From positions 45,224,279-45,288,278 of the forward strand of contig CM043970.1 in assembly GCA_014529385.2 (NCBI GenBank): a DNA stretch of 64,000 nucleotides, in the 5' to 3' direction. Below the pieces are notes generated by a model. The model ran no database searches. It saw only the letters and a list, made by a program, of their open reading frames with translations, and was not told where the DNA came from. Shown here in pieces: positions 1-10,842 of the stretch (positions are counted from its first letter, which is position 1; every line of letters starts with the position of its first letter). The stretch comes from Adiantum capillus-veneris (Eukaryota; Streptophyta; Polypodiopsida; Polypodiales; Pteridaceae). Both the position numbers and the translations under genes were made by a program.

Positions 1-2307
1 AGTCGCCAACAACACCTGGTTGGAAACTACTACTCTACCAGCCAGCGAAAGTCGTGTTGAGCTCCAATGTAACAGCTTTCTTCTGATGGACAGGAGAAGA
101 GGAGCAATCTGCTGCTCAGGGGACAAGTCCAAACCAACCTGACAACCCAAGTACCGAACTGCAGTCCCTAGATAAATCCACCTGAAACCCTCTCCTGGCA
201 TCCAATCTTGCACAGGAGCACTGCCAACCGAGAAAGCCATTGTCTTTCTCCAGTTGATCAGTGCACCCGATGCACAACAGAAGGTCTCCAAAGCCTGCTC
301 ACATCTGTGTAAATTGGCCTCCTGGCCCTCTAAGTACAAGGCCGAGTCATCGGAAAACTCAGTGTCCAGAAGCTCATCTCCCCGTATAGGGAGTGCTAAG
401 CCCCTCAGACCAACCTGCTGTGACACCAAAAATCTGCTCATCACCTCCGCATAGAACAGAAAGAGAAAGGGGGCAAGAGTACAACCCTGTCTGACCGATC
501 GTGTGAGCATGAAGCGCTCATCTCTACCGCCTGCCAAAAGCACCTGACTGTGAACCTGTCTGTACAAAGCTGACACCCCTCTGATCCAAGCATCTGAGAA
601 GCCCATCCTGCGTAGCGTGCCCTCTAGAAAGTCCCAGTCAACTCTGTCGTATGCCTTCTCAAAATTGAGAAGAAGAATCACAAGGTCCTCCCCACGGAGT
701 CGTGCCAGGGCAGAAGCCTCCCAGAAGGTGAAGATGTTGTCAAGGATACTGCGTTCCTTGACTCCTGTGAGAAGAATGTACTGAAAGGCAATACACAGAT
801 CTGGGCCAAGCAGGTCCCAGTACTCCAAGAAGAAACTGGGAGTCAGCCCATCCTCATCTGGACAGCTACCACAAGGGAGGGCCCTAAGAGCCGTGTGCAG
901 CTCCTCAAGCTGAAGAGGTATCTCTAGCCTCTGGCGCATCTCCTCAGTCACAAGACAAGGCATCTGTGCCCAAACCTGCTCCCTGCATGCATCCTATCTC
1001 TCTGACTGGGGCTCAGCCGACAGTAACTCACGGTAAAAGTCAGTAGCAACTGCACGCATATCCGCGGGCTCACAAACAACTGACCCATCTGATCTCCTCA
1101 ACTGATTGACCTTGGCATGCAAGTGCCGAGGTCCCACTGTCTCAAGAAAAGCACCTGTCACTCTGTCACCCACCTGAGTCCACTGAGATGCCTGTCAGTG
1201 AAAGCCAAACTCATGACGCCTCTCCTCTGTGCAAGCAAGCTCCTGTCGAGCCTGCTGTAACTGCTCCTCCAACCATGGACTGTTTGGATGCTGCTCCTGC
1301 ATCCTCTGTAGTGAAGCAATGCCTCGTCTGAGACGCTGCTCCTCCTCTCTCGCTGCAGCCCGTCGAGCCAGAGACTCCTGTAGAAAAGAGTGGCTAAGCT
1401 GAGCTAGGCCTAAGGCCACTCTGTCTGCAGGTAGATCCTGGCTGTCCATGCCCTCTATCCAGAGAGCCTCTACCCTCTCTCTGAGTGCTGAGACCAACAA
1501 GACCCGCTCTGGGATGCGAAGCATCGTGCTCCCACTCCACTGCCTGTCCACCACTGTGAGGATCAATGGTGCATGGTCCAAGAAGGATGTCCCTGCTAGG
1601 ATGCCCACTGAGCCCCCCAAGTCAATGAAGTGGTCACTAGTGTAGAAGCGATCTATCCGCGATAGATTCACTCCTCCCACTCTGCGGTCCGATCTAGAGA
1701 AGGCAAGACTCTCTGGAGGCCTCACAAAGCCAAAATGATGCCATGTATCCGAGACCCTCAAAGTCATACATAACCTCTCCCAAGCTGCTAACTCAACTCC
1801 ATGCACAGTAGCATGGCTGCCTCCGATCCTGTCAGAAGGGTCCTCCAACATGTTGAAGTCCCCTCCTACACACCAATGGTCAACCTGTGGCAAAGACTCG
1901 ACAATCTGTGACCAAAACTCTGCACGAGCACTCGCCACATTGGGCGCATAGATGTTCAGGAAGCCCACAAGGCCACCCTAAAGCTGCATAGTAATCCACT
2001 GAGCCCTTTCTGGCACAATAATCCCTCTGCCCACAATGGCCTGCTGCAATGAGTCTGCAATAGTCATACATACCCCACCCTGGATGCCTCCAGGTCCAAA
2101 ATCAGCTGACCAAAAGGTATCATACCGTCCACGCAAAATCTGACCACATCGTCGAATGCAGCTCTCAGACAAATGGTGCTCCTGAAGCATAAGGAGATCA
2201 ATCTCTCCTCCCATAAGGCAACGTTGAAGCTCCTGACGCAATCGGCCCCGCTGTCGCTGAAACTGGGGCCCACCTAGTCCCTACACGTTCCACGAGATGA
2301 TCCTCAT
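1..2307 (-). pseudogene. LINE ORF2 fragment: endonuclease plus reverse transcriptase
   Basis: Second protein of a plant L1-like LINE, which nicks DNA and reverse transcribes the element RNA. Reading leftwards from the ATG at 2307, the N-terminus has the ISWNV start of an AP-type endonuclease, then a QEHHL segment with the catalytic Glu, GGDFNMLEDPSDR (about 1830-1870) and LDHAPL (about 1570-1590). The reverse transcriptase follows with FEKAYDRVDW (about 630-665), RQGCTLAPFLF (about 475-505) and FSDD, whose two Asp codons lie at 346-351. The frame runs off the left edge, so the RNase H or zinc-binding C-terminus is not seen. In-frame stops at about 2286, 1978-1980, 1195-1197 and 994-996 make it a pseudogene. 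The ATG overlaps the stop of ORF1 as ATGA (2304-2307). Confidence 0.9.
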
Positions 2308-4220
2308 GGGGAGCGAGAGAGAACAGATGCTGCCGTAGCAGCAAGACGGGCTATCTTCGAGGCTGGCTTGGATGGGGAGTAATCCGCATCCGAGCGTCCT
2401 CTAGATAGGCGAGACTGCAGTGAGTGCCTAGCCCAAGCCCAAGCAGAGCGAGCCGTGCGTAAAGCAACCTCCTCTGTCCAGGAGTCCTCATGAATGTATA
2501 CATAGCAAGGCAAACACTGCGTATCAGCAAAAAAGTACACCACAATGTGCCTACATCCTGCTGAGTCTGGGGGTGTCACCGCAAACTTGGCCAGTGGCCA
2601 CAAAGTCTGCAGCAAATCTGTGACTCCAAGTTCTCCCATGTGGTGAGAGAACTCATGAACCTGTGTATGCAACCATCCCACCACTGAGTCTAGGGACCAC
2701 TCTGTCTCGATCCTCCCACAGAGGGGGAAGGAGAAACCAACTGTTGAGTCCAAGGCCTCTGTTCCCCTAGCGGCGAGGAACAAAGCGTGGACCCTGCAGC
2801 AAGCTGCCTCGTGGTCTGCTGCGGAATCGCCGAGGAAGCGAGTGAACCCGTAGTCGAAGAAATCCCAGCGGCGTCTGAGGTCAATGCTCGTCAGACCATG
2901 AGAGATAGCTGCAAGGAAAGATGTCTGAATCTGCAGAGGGGGCCGCAAGAAGGGCTGACCCTCTCTCACTAGGCGACTCGTGGCAAAGGCGCTGCCAAGA
3001 GATCTCCTAGCTGCCGGCGAGGGACCAGTCTCCTGAGTCGACTGTGGTACTGGAGCAGGAGGAGGGGGAGAAGGAGCTCGGGGGGGCGGACGAGAAGAGA
3101 AGCGGGGTGGGGCGACAAAGACAGGAGGGCGAGGAGGGGAGTAGGCGAGAGCAGAGGGCGGGGGAGGGGATGTGGAGGAGGAGGGGAAATCTAAAGGTGG
3201 GGCGTCTGGCGAGGGTGAAGCTGAGGTGGAGGTTGGCGTAGGGGTCTCCTCCTGCTCAAGAGGACCAAAGCGGTTCCCCGTGGGAACCCACTGCTGCTGA
3301 GTAGGCACTTGAGGGCCACTCTGAGTGCCAGGCTGTCACTGTGGCTCCTGGCGTCGACGGCCACGGGCCTGCTGCCACCCCTCCTCCGCTGGAGCCTCAG
3401 GCTCGGAGGATGGCTGTGAATCTGTGCGTTGTGCCGCTGGCTGTGGCCGCGGCCCAGTGGCTGCGACCCAGCCTCGGCAGGCTGGGGCTGAGGCTGAGGT
3501 GTAGGTCGTGGCCTCCTCCGTGGACAAGCCTTCGCTAGGTGGCCCATTTGTCTGCAAATGAAGCACTGGTTCGGGAGACCCGAGTACTCCACACTCTGTC
3601 TAAACCAACCCCCACTCACCCGAGGCAGAAGGATATCCTTCGGGAGCGTGTGGGTATCTCTGACCAAAACTCGAACTGAAGGGATCAGTAGCCTTGGCAG
3701 CTACTGATGCTGCCATACGAGGTGTCTCCAGGACAGTCCCGATGGCGGAGCCAATCCTGAAGAGAAGTGGAAGGTACTCCCTCCGTAAACCCGGAAAGCA
3801 AACTGAGATGGGGATGTCTGCCTCCTCAACGAGCACATTCGAAGTCGGGTCAAAACCATGTCGCCACTCTCAAAAGTTTGCGCGTGATGCTCGGATGGCC
3901 AATGGACTCATAGCTATGACCTTGAAGGCCATCTCAGAAGTCTCAAACTCGATTTGGTAGTACCCCCGTCTGAGAATCTGGACATCCAATATCTTGCCCA
4001 CCTCTCCGAGAAGGCGGGCCTGAAGAAGGTCTCGCAGCTCTCCTCTGCTAGGACGGGTGTCGAGAACCTTGGAGATGACAGAAGTCGCCTGCAAGCGCTC
4101 TACCTCTGTGGCAAGGCTCGCTTGCTCTGTCGGCGAAAGAGCAAGTCGAATGGTGGGCTCAGCGGGGTCGGGCGAGGGGGCTTCAGGCGAGTCCCTCTGT
4201 GGCGGAGCTGGAGCCTCCAT
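2304..4220 (-). pseudogene. LINE ORF1: DUF4283-like domain plus CCHC zinc knuckle
   Basis: First protein of the same LINE, an RNA-binding gag-like protein. The N-terminal part (4220-3870) begins with a low-complexity acidic/Pro segment and then shows the fold seen in plant LINE ORF1 proteins (DUF4283): a VISKVLDTRPSRGELRDLL region followed by RRGYYQIEFETSEMAFKV. It continues in another frame at 3836-3600, where the IGTVLETP segment sits, and in a third at 3667-3191, which carries a zinc knuckle CFICRQMGHLAKAC (C-x2-C-x4-H-x4-C, about 3535-3580). The C-terminal half (3308-2304) is Pro/Ser-rich at first and unrecognised after. At least two frameshifts separate these parts, so it is not functional. 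Assignment to ORF1 rests on the domain order and on its position directly before the ORF2 endonuclease. Confidence 0.82.
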
Positions 4221-4659
4221 CTGTGTCTACTGCTGAGTCGAAGAAGCGGACGGTGAAGGAAGTCTGCAACCGAGTACGTCAAGCACTCGTCAGAAGAAGA
4301 AATGGTGCAGAGCCAGGTGTAGAAGACCTTCGGGAACAATGAGGACGACCGGGGGGGGGACGGAGAGAGCGGCGAGCGAGAGACAAGAGGCTGCAGGCGG
4401 GGTGGGGGAGAAGCGGCCAGGGAGGGGGGGAGGGCAGCGGACAGACTGGAGGGAAGGGTGGAAGGCAGTGGACGGGCGGGGGGGGGGCGGCACGGGGCGA
4501 GGGCGGCTGGCAGCAGTGCACAAAGGGGGGGGGGGGTTGGGCTAGGCAACGCGAGGGTGAGGGAGGCAGCGTGAGGGCGAGGGGGGGGCAGTGCGGGGTG
4601 GCAGGAGGCAGCGCGAAGGGGAGGGGGGGCAGTGCGGGGGCTGGAGGAAGCGTGAGGAC

Positions 4660-4701
<42 letters not shown>

Positions 4702-4735
4702 CGCAGCAGGGGGGGGGGGGGGGGGGCGGCGTGCA
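4221..4735 (-). repeat. G-rich low-complexity tract, probable LINE 5' UTR
   Basis: On the plus strand this is almost pure G with A and some C; on the LINE's sense strand it is C/CT-rich. It includes an unbroken run of 40 G at 4662-4701 and another of 18 G at 4709-4726. It lies just before LINE ORF1, where the 5' UTR and internal promoter would be. Every long open frame here is an effect of base composition. Confidence 0.6.
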
Positions 4736-4814
4736 GCAGTAGCGAGTCCTTTTTTGCTGAGTTCGTAAGAGCATTGTTATTACTTCGAGAGAACTTTGGT
4801 GCAGATTACATGAT

Positions 4815-5714
4815 ATGTATGATATATCTGAGTCATCACGGACTCGTGTGAGACATGTACATTCACGAGCACGTCGACAGGTAACATGTTGGTATTGTGG
4901 TCATTCTGGACACGTTAGACGGCACTGTTTTCTTCATATGCGACATCGTAGGAGACATGGCAGTCTCAGAGATCTATGTAGTGATATCATGGACTCAGTT
5001 GCTTTGACAGTTGAGGCAGATGTAGTGTCGGAGTATACTAGTGACGGGGATGTCACTTTTACCTCAAGCTATGCACAAGATGCTATACATGTGGATAGTG
5101 CACTCCCTTCGCAGTGGTTTCTAGACGCAGATGCTATGTTTCATGTCACACCGCATCGTGAATGGTTTTGTAGCTATTCTAGCGGGATGCTTGGCAGTGT
5201 ACGTTTGACCGATGGATCGGTGCATGCGATAGCAGGTGCAGGAGATGTGAGACTGTCATTACCGAGTGGTGCATCTTACTTGTTACGACATGTGCGCTAT
5301 GTACCAGATTTGACAGTGAGTTTGATCTCGATTGGTCAGCTTAGAGATTGTGGATGTCAGATTTCGCTACGAGAGCGAGATTTTGTGATGCATTTGGGTT
5401 CGCTAGTGATTGTGAGAGGTGCTAGGAGTGGTACAGTTTACCCATTTCATGTGGATCACGGGAGAGACGGTGTTGTCTCTGTGATCATGCAGCCAGGTAG
5501 AGAGCGAGAGAGCAGGCGAGTCTCTTTTGCTTATGGGTTGCAGGATGCTTTGCATGGAGTGCAGAGCAGTGACCTTGTTGTGCAAGTTGCGTCTACGGAT
5601 GCACAGGTAGAGCGGGACAGCTCTAGTGAGTCACAGCAGGATGAGTCATCAGAGGTGATGACAGAGATGACTCACATGGATGCTAAGATGTCGAGTATTG
5701 TGGTCATTTCTTGA
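4815..5714 (+). pseudogene. Copia gag zinc knuckle, protease remnant and pre-integrase segment
   Basis: Remnant of a Ty1/copia polyprotein, 299 residues from its first Met. It has a CCHC zinc knuckle CWYCGHSGHVRRHC near residue 25, then the copia protease region: WFLDADAMFHVTPHREWF replaces the usual Trp-x-Leu-Asp-Ser-Gly pattern, so the catalytic Asp-Ser/Thr-Gly has become Asp-Ala-Asp. The LPSGASYLLRHVRYVPDLTVSLISIGQL stretch is typical of the end of this protease region, and ARSGTVYPFHV resembles the pre-integrase motif. The integrase core and most of the reverse transcriptase that should follow are missing. It is preceded directly by the G-rich end of the LINE, so its own 5' LTR is not present. 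Confidence 0.75.
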
Positions 5715-6250
5715 TATGCTTATGCTAGAGCTTGATGCAGATTCACGACAAATAAATACTCTTGGTACACATGTGATATGTGGTGGGCACGAGGAGTCAC
5801 TCCAGAGCTCGGAGTCAGAGTGCCATGGTCTCTATGATAGGGGACAGGATTGCCATGAGTTGAGTTCTGAGTTGGAGGTGGCAGAGGTTGCCAGGGTTGC
5901 ATCAACATTCGGTGTCCTCATGTATGAGATGCTGATCTCGAGGCCCGACATAGCAGCTGCAGTGGGAGCATTTGCAGCAGGGTTGATTAGTTGTTCTATG
6001 ACTGATCTCGGCATAGCGCATAGGGGAGGTTTGTAGGTATTGGACCGATACTTGCAGGAGTGCATGAGATCTTGTAGACTCTTTGCAGAGCTTGGAGCTA
6101 GCTCTGTGTGGCTTCCGCAGCGGGATGTTTGTCTATCAGTAGAGCCAGATGCACTAGCTCATCGAGAGTCAGTGGGCATAGGTTGAGAGAATATCTGACC
6201 TTCTATTAGTTGTACACTAGTAGATCTTGCTTAAAGGCACATTGGCCTTT
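5715..6250 (+). pseudogene. Copia reverse transcriptase C-terminal scrap
   Basis: After the protease remnant the sequence jumps to the segment that follows the reverse transcriptase in copia elements: about 5870-5990 reads VARVASTFGVLMYEMLISRPDIAAAVG, the equivalent of the conserved GxLMYxxxxTRPDIxxAV block. Integrase, the catalytic YVDD region and RNase H are absent. The stretch ends at a purine-rich tract and the 3' LTR, so the element is an internal deletion derivative that could move only with helper proteins. Confidence 0.65.
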
Positions 6251-6403
6251 AAGTGGGAGGTTGTTGGGGTTAAGGCCTATGTGCCTTGACCGGTCGCCCA
6301 GGTCATGGATGCCCGCCCACTATTACCCTATACTTATAGTGAGTATACTGTATAGGGGGAGCTACCACTTCACAGTCTCCCCACCCACATTGTGTGTGTG
6401 TCT

Positions 6404-6479
<76 letters not shown>

Positions 6480-6720
6480 GTCTGTGGTGCTCCCCGATCC
6501 CCTTCATTCTCCGACTCGGCACAGCTAGCAGAGAGAATCACTCTCTCTCTCTTCTGTCCTATGCAGAGGGTCTCTCTCTCCCAATCATCTCGATACCAGC
6601 TAGAAAATGGCGCTCCTCCCTTCGCTTTTCAACCGGGCAGAGCCCTCTCATGGCCTCTTCTCCATTAGAATGCTTGTGTCATTGGCAAGAAAGTTAATGG
6701 TTGCAAAGCAATAAAGGGTA
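6251..6720 (+). mobile_element. Copia 3' LTR with polypurine tract
   Basis: The purine tract AAGTGGGAGG at 6251-6260 is followed by a TG-starting LTR at 6262 (TGTTGGGGTTAAGGCC). A similar start is seen in the LTR at 49731. The LTR contains a TATA-rich stretch near 6330-6355 and a CT microsatellite at about 6407-6473. Its 3' end was not fixed because no second copy is present; 6720 is a guess. No gene is seen between here and 7312. Confidence 0.55.
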
Positions 6721-7312
6721 TTGCACTTTGTCTTGCAATCCCTATGGTAAGGTTGCAAGCAAGTAGGGAGCAATGTCTTCAAAGGCCTTTCCTACTAGAC
6801 TTCTTTACTATGGTGGCTTTTGAACTATTTTGTGCTTCTCATTTATAAGGTGAATATTACATCAGACATGTGATTTGTTGTCAGCTAAAGAATCTATGTG
6901 TGTTTGCTATACCTTTTATGGGATCACCCTTGTGTCTTTGTATTAACTAGTATGGCCAGTCGCCTTAGGCGGCCTCTCTCTCTCTCTCTCTTTCTCTCTC
7001 CCTCTTTATCGCGTGCACAAGGGCTTCTCTTAGTTTTGGATTTTAGCCTTCATGTTGCAGAATGCGACATGTGTAAAGGGATCGCCCTTCCGCCATATTA
7101 TGTTAGTTTAGATGTTATGTGTGGATAGATGTCTGAAAATTTCCCAAAATCCCCTCAGATTCCAAAAATTTCCAAGATACCTCTGTAAATAATACAGTGG
7201 TATATTGGGAATTTTTGAAATTTGAGGGGTACTTTTGGATGCATCTGCACGGGCATCATTCTACCCCAGCATGCTCACTGGATATGATTTCTTGATTCTT
7301 GCATGATCAAAG
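6721..7312. other. Intergenic, nothing recognised
   Basis: AT-rich noncoding sequence with a short CT tract near 6977. There is a small imperfect inverted repeat around 7140-7240 (a TTCCCAAAAT-type segment facing ATTGGGAATTTTTG). No gene or recognisable mobile element was found. Confidence 0.4.
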
Positions 7313-7668
<356 letters not shown>

Positions 7669-7724
7669 GTGTAGTTAATGCCTTAGCATTATGGCTAGGC
7701 ATCCTAGTCACAAAATATGGTGTA

Positions 7725-7769
7725 GGGAATGGCCCTGCAATGGCCATTCCTTGAAATAATGGGCGGTCG
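7725..7769. repeat. Left arm of a split foldback hairpin
   Basis: Positions 7725-7760 pair with 15424-15459 in inverted orientation, 33 of 36 bases by eye. The two arms are now separated by the 7.6 kb LTR array. The arm itself contains a palindrome (GGAATGGCC facing TGGCCATTCC). See the other arm at 15384-15470 and the related intact hairpin at 15795-15921. Confidence 0.75.
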
Positions 7770-8458
7770 TGTCACAAATTGCTGACGTGTCAAGTCAGTG
7801 AAGAGCAAAGCCAATTTTCATATCATGGACAAGGAGCCTAAACCCTAAGAAGAACAAGAAACAGCAGAAGAAAAAGTTCTACCAACCTATGGGACCCCGT
7901 CCAATGGGGCCCAACCAATGGGGCCCAAGTGATATAAAGGCATATAAATAAAGCAAGACCCACACACACAGAGCCAGGATTTTTTGTTGACTGCTGACGT
8001 GGTAGAATTGTACGGATTTTTGCGTTTCACGTTGACTGTGCTGATGTGGCAGCATGTACGGATTTTTGCAATTTGCACTACTGACGTGGCAATTGTACGG
8101 ATTTTCGCGATTTACGCTGGCAGCTTTTGGGCATTGATTTTGGACCAGATGCTTTTGAGTTTGAAGGCTTTTCATGTAAACTGCTTTTGGGACCTAGGGC
8201 CTTTAAATATGAGGCCATGGGCTCATTCTCTGGCAAGCTTCTGGATGAAGGTGCAGAGGATGGAGTATCGGCTTGTACTGTGTTGATGCAAAATAAAGAA
8301 ATATCGAAAGGGGCGCCAAGGTTTGGGGCCAATACTTTCTGGGTGGAATTTGCCACTCCCTATGTGTGTGCTCTCTCTTTCAATGAGTTGTTATTGAAGT
8401 GCTAAAATTCTATTCAAGTGGTTCTTTTCTATTGGCACGTAGTGCCCGGTTTGTAACA
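7770..8458 (+). repeat. Family A LTR 1
   Basis: 689 bp, TG...CA. A TATA-type box TATAAATA is at 7943-7950. Downstream are ACGT-type elements (TGACGTGG at 7995-8002 and 8082-8089, a degenerate one at 8042-8049, and TGACGTGT near 7783) inside a loose tandem repeat whose units each carry TGTACGGATTT. Confidence 0.85.
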
Positions 8459-8459
8459 G

Positions 8460-8471
8460 TGGTATCAGAGC
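8460..8471 (+). other. Primer-binding site, initiator Met tRNA type
   Basis: TGGTATCAGAGC one base after the LTR end, complementary to the 3' end of plant initiator Met tRNA. The same or slightly decayed site follows the LTRs ending at 10842 and 13117. Confidence 0.8.
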
Positions 8472-9339
8472 ATCAGGCGAGTGCTTTTCTAAAAGCATAC
8501 CGATCCTACCAAAGAGCAGACACAGCAAGGTGGCACTTCCAAAATAATTATTCAAAGTAGCTTTGGGTCTCGATCCTAGACTTATTAGGCACTCCCACCC
8601 TTTATACGTCGCACATCGGGTGTGCTCCCGTCTCACTGCTCATGTCTTACAGGGCATAAGCCATTAAGATCACTTGCAATAGATGGATCAAGATTTGTTT
8701 CGAGCTGTTGTTTTTCTCAGATGCAGTGGTGGATGTCTATAGCTACCAAGCCGCTCACTCCAAGGACTTGGCAAGCTTTCAAGAAAAAAAATTTGCCTAA
8801 AGTTATATGGTTTTTGACATCTTTCTTTGGAGTGCAACTTTTGGCAGAGTGGGGTATCCTGAAATGCTTGCCATGGAAACCCTAGCAAATTATAACTTGA
8901 AATTTCTCGACATCCCTCAACCGGTCTCTCTTGTTAATAACCTCGGAGGTTCGATGTGATTGCTATGTCTTGGGACTACCATCGCCGCTAAAGGAACACT
9001 CTTTGTCCATGAGCTGATGGACCATGCTGTGGTCGGCTACAACCTTATCGAAGGACTAACCCTAAAAGTTTTTGGTGCAGGTTTCACGATGGAAAGTCAG
9101 TTGACTTTTTGAGCTCGATTGATGTCGAGATTGCTTTTTAAGTTTGAGTTCTATTTGAGAACTTATTTGATGATCTTGTTTGAAATTTGTTTGAATTGGA
9201 TGGTATCTGTTTTGAAACCGTCTTGGTGCTGATTTGAACTGTTTGACTCTGATTTTAATACCGATTTCATTGATTGGTAATTTTTATTCTCGGGTGGAGA
9301 AGTGATAAATATTGTTTTGGTATTGTTTGAACCTCGAAA

Positions 9340-9551
9340 CGACGCAGGTCAATGCCTAGGGAGCGTTTTGTTGTATGTTTGAAAACCTCGGAACGACGCA
9401 GGCCGATGTCTAGGGAGCGTTCCGTTGTATGCTAGAAAACCTTCAAACGATGCAGGCCGATGCCTGGGGAGCGTTTGGTTGTATGCTTGAACGTCCAAGC
9501 GATGCAAACTGCGGTCTCGGGAACGTTTGGTTGTACAATCCTTTGAGCTCA
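9340..9551. repeat. 54-bp minisatellite in family A internal region
   Basis: Four units start at about 9340, 9394, 9448 and 9500 (spacing 54, 54, 52). Each holds CGAYGCAGG and GGGAGCGTTTBGTTGTATG-type cores. The same minisatellite recurs in the other family A internals: 11705-11917, 13985-14200, 21440-21501 with 28163-28400, 35404-35670 and 42380-42560. Because the unit is near 54 bp, the antisense strand stays open with an 18-residue repeat containing [12 protein letters not shown]. Confidence 0.85.
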
Positions 9552-10071
9552 TGGCCCGGACCTTTTTAGGTTATTTGCAGGGGGGGTGATGAGGTAGTCG
9601 TTGAGTAGCTTCATGTCGCAGACCGTTTGTCTCGACGGAGTGCTCAGCGGTGCTGTTTGTTGTGTCTTGTAACATGCATATGTGAGCATTTGTGTTGCAT
9701 TGTGATGTGCCAACTACTGAATATTCCTAATTGGATGAGATTGCTTGGGTAGTAATCTTAGTGCATCAAGACACCCGTGGAAGATCAGTGCGGTCTAGGT
9801 GTGATGGCTAATTTTACTATGCCGGAATATCAAGAGTTCCGATCATGACGAAAGAAGAAGCCAACTCCTTAACAAAAGAGCCGAAAGGAGAGGCCAACTC
9901 CTTGATAAAATAGTTGAGAGGAGAAGCTAACTCCTTAACAAAAAAAAAGAGCAAACTGATTGTCCCTCGGATTGTCCCTTAGAATGTCCCAAACAAATTT
10001 TTGAGCTAACTTGAGTGGTTTTGCAGATATGTTGTAATTGCGCACAATTACTCTCTTTCAAGAAGGGGGGA

Positions 10072-10842
10072 TGTCACAAATTGCTGACGTGTCAAGTCAG
10101 TGAAGAGAAAATCCAACCATCAAATCACGGCCAGGGGCCTAAACCCTAAGAAAAACAAGCAACAGCAAAAGAAGAAGTCCTACGAACTTATGGGACCCCA
10201 GACAGCCAACGTTCAAATCACGGCCGAGGGGCCTAAACCCTAAGAACAACAAGCAACAGCAAAACAAGAATTCCTACCAACTTATGGGACCCCGTCCGAT
10301 GGGGCCCAAGTGACATAAAGGCATATAAATAAAGCAAGACCCCCACACACAGAGCTTGGATTTTTTACTGACTACTGACGTGGTAGAACTATACTGATTT
10401 TTGTGTTTCATGTTGATTGTGCTGACTTGGCAGCCTATACAGATTTCTACGATTTTGCACTGCTAACGTGGCAGTTGTACGGATTTTTGTGATTTACGCT
10501 CGTAGCTTTTGGGCATTGCTTTTGGACCAGATGCTTTTGAGTTAGAAGGCTTTTCATGTAAACTGCTTTTGGGGCCTAGGGCCTTTAAATATGAGGCCAT
10601 GGGCTCGTTCTCTTGCATGCTTTTGAATGAAGGTGCAGAGGATGGAGTACCGGCTTGTACTGTGTTGATACAATATAAAGAAATACCGAAAGGGGCGCCA
10701 AGGTTTGGGGCCAATACTCTTTGGGGTGGAATTTCATGACTCCCTATCGCCTGTGCTCTCTCTCTCTTTCAATTCAGTTGTTATTGAAGTGCTAAAAGTT
10801 TGTTCAATCTGTTCTTTTCTATTGGCAGCCCGTTTTGTGATA
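10072..10842 (+). repeat. Family A LTR 2 with internal duplication
   Basis: 771 bp, longer than its neighbours because about 85 bp (the segment with GGGGCCTAAACCCTAAGAA) is duplicated in tandem at about 10118-10200 and 10205-10285. Confidence 0.8.

Noticed and set aside
4100-4851. Long Pro- or Gly-rich open frames over the G-rich tract
   Set aside because: Base composition alone keeps all frames open.
8460-8471. tRNA gene fragments (GGTATCAGAGC occurrences)
   Set aside because: These are retrotransposon primer-binding sites next to LTR ends; no cloverleaf surrounds them.
9340-9551. CRISPR-like array of 54-bp units
   Set aside because: Units are adjacent with no unique spacers, lie inside a retrotransposon internal region, and recur in all copies.
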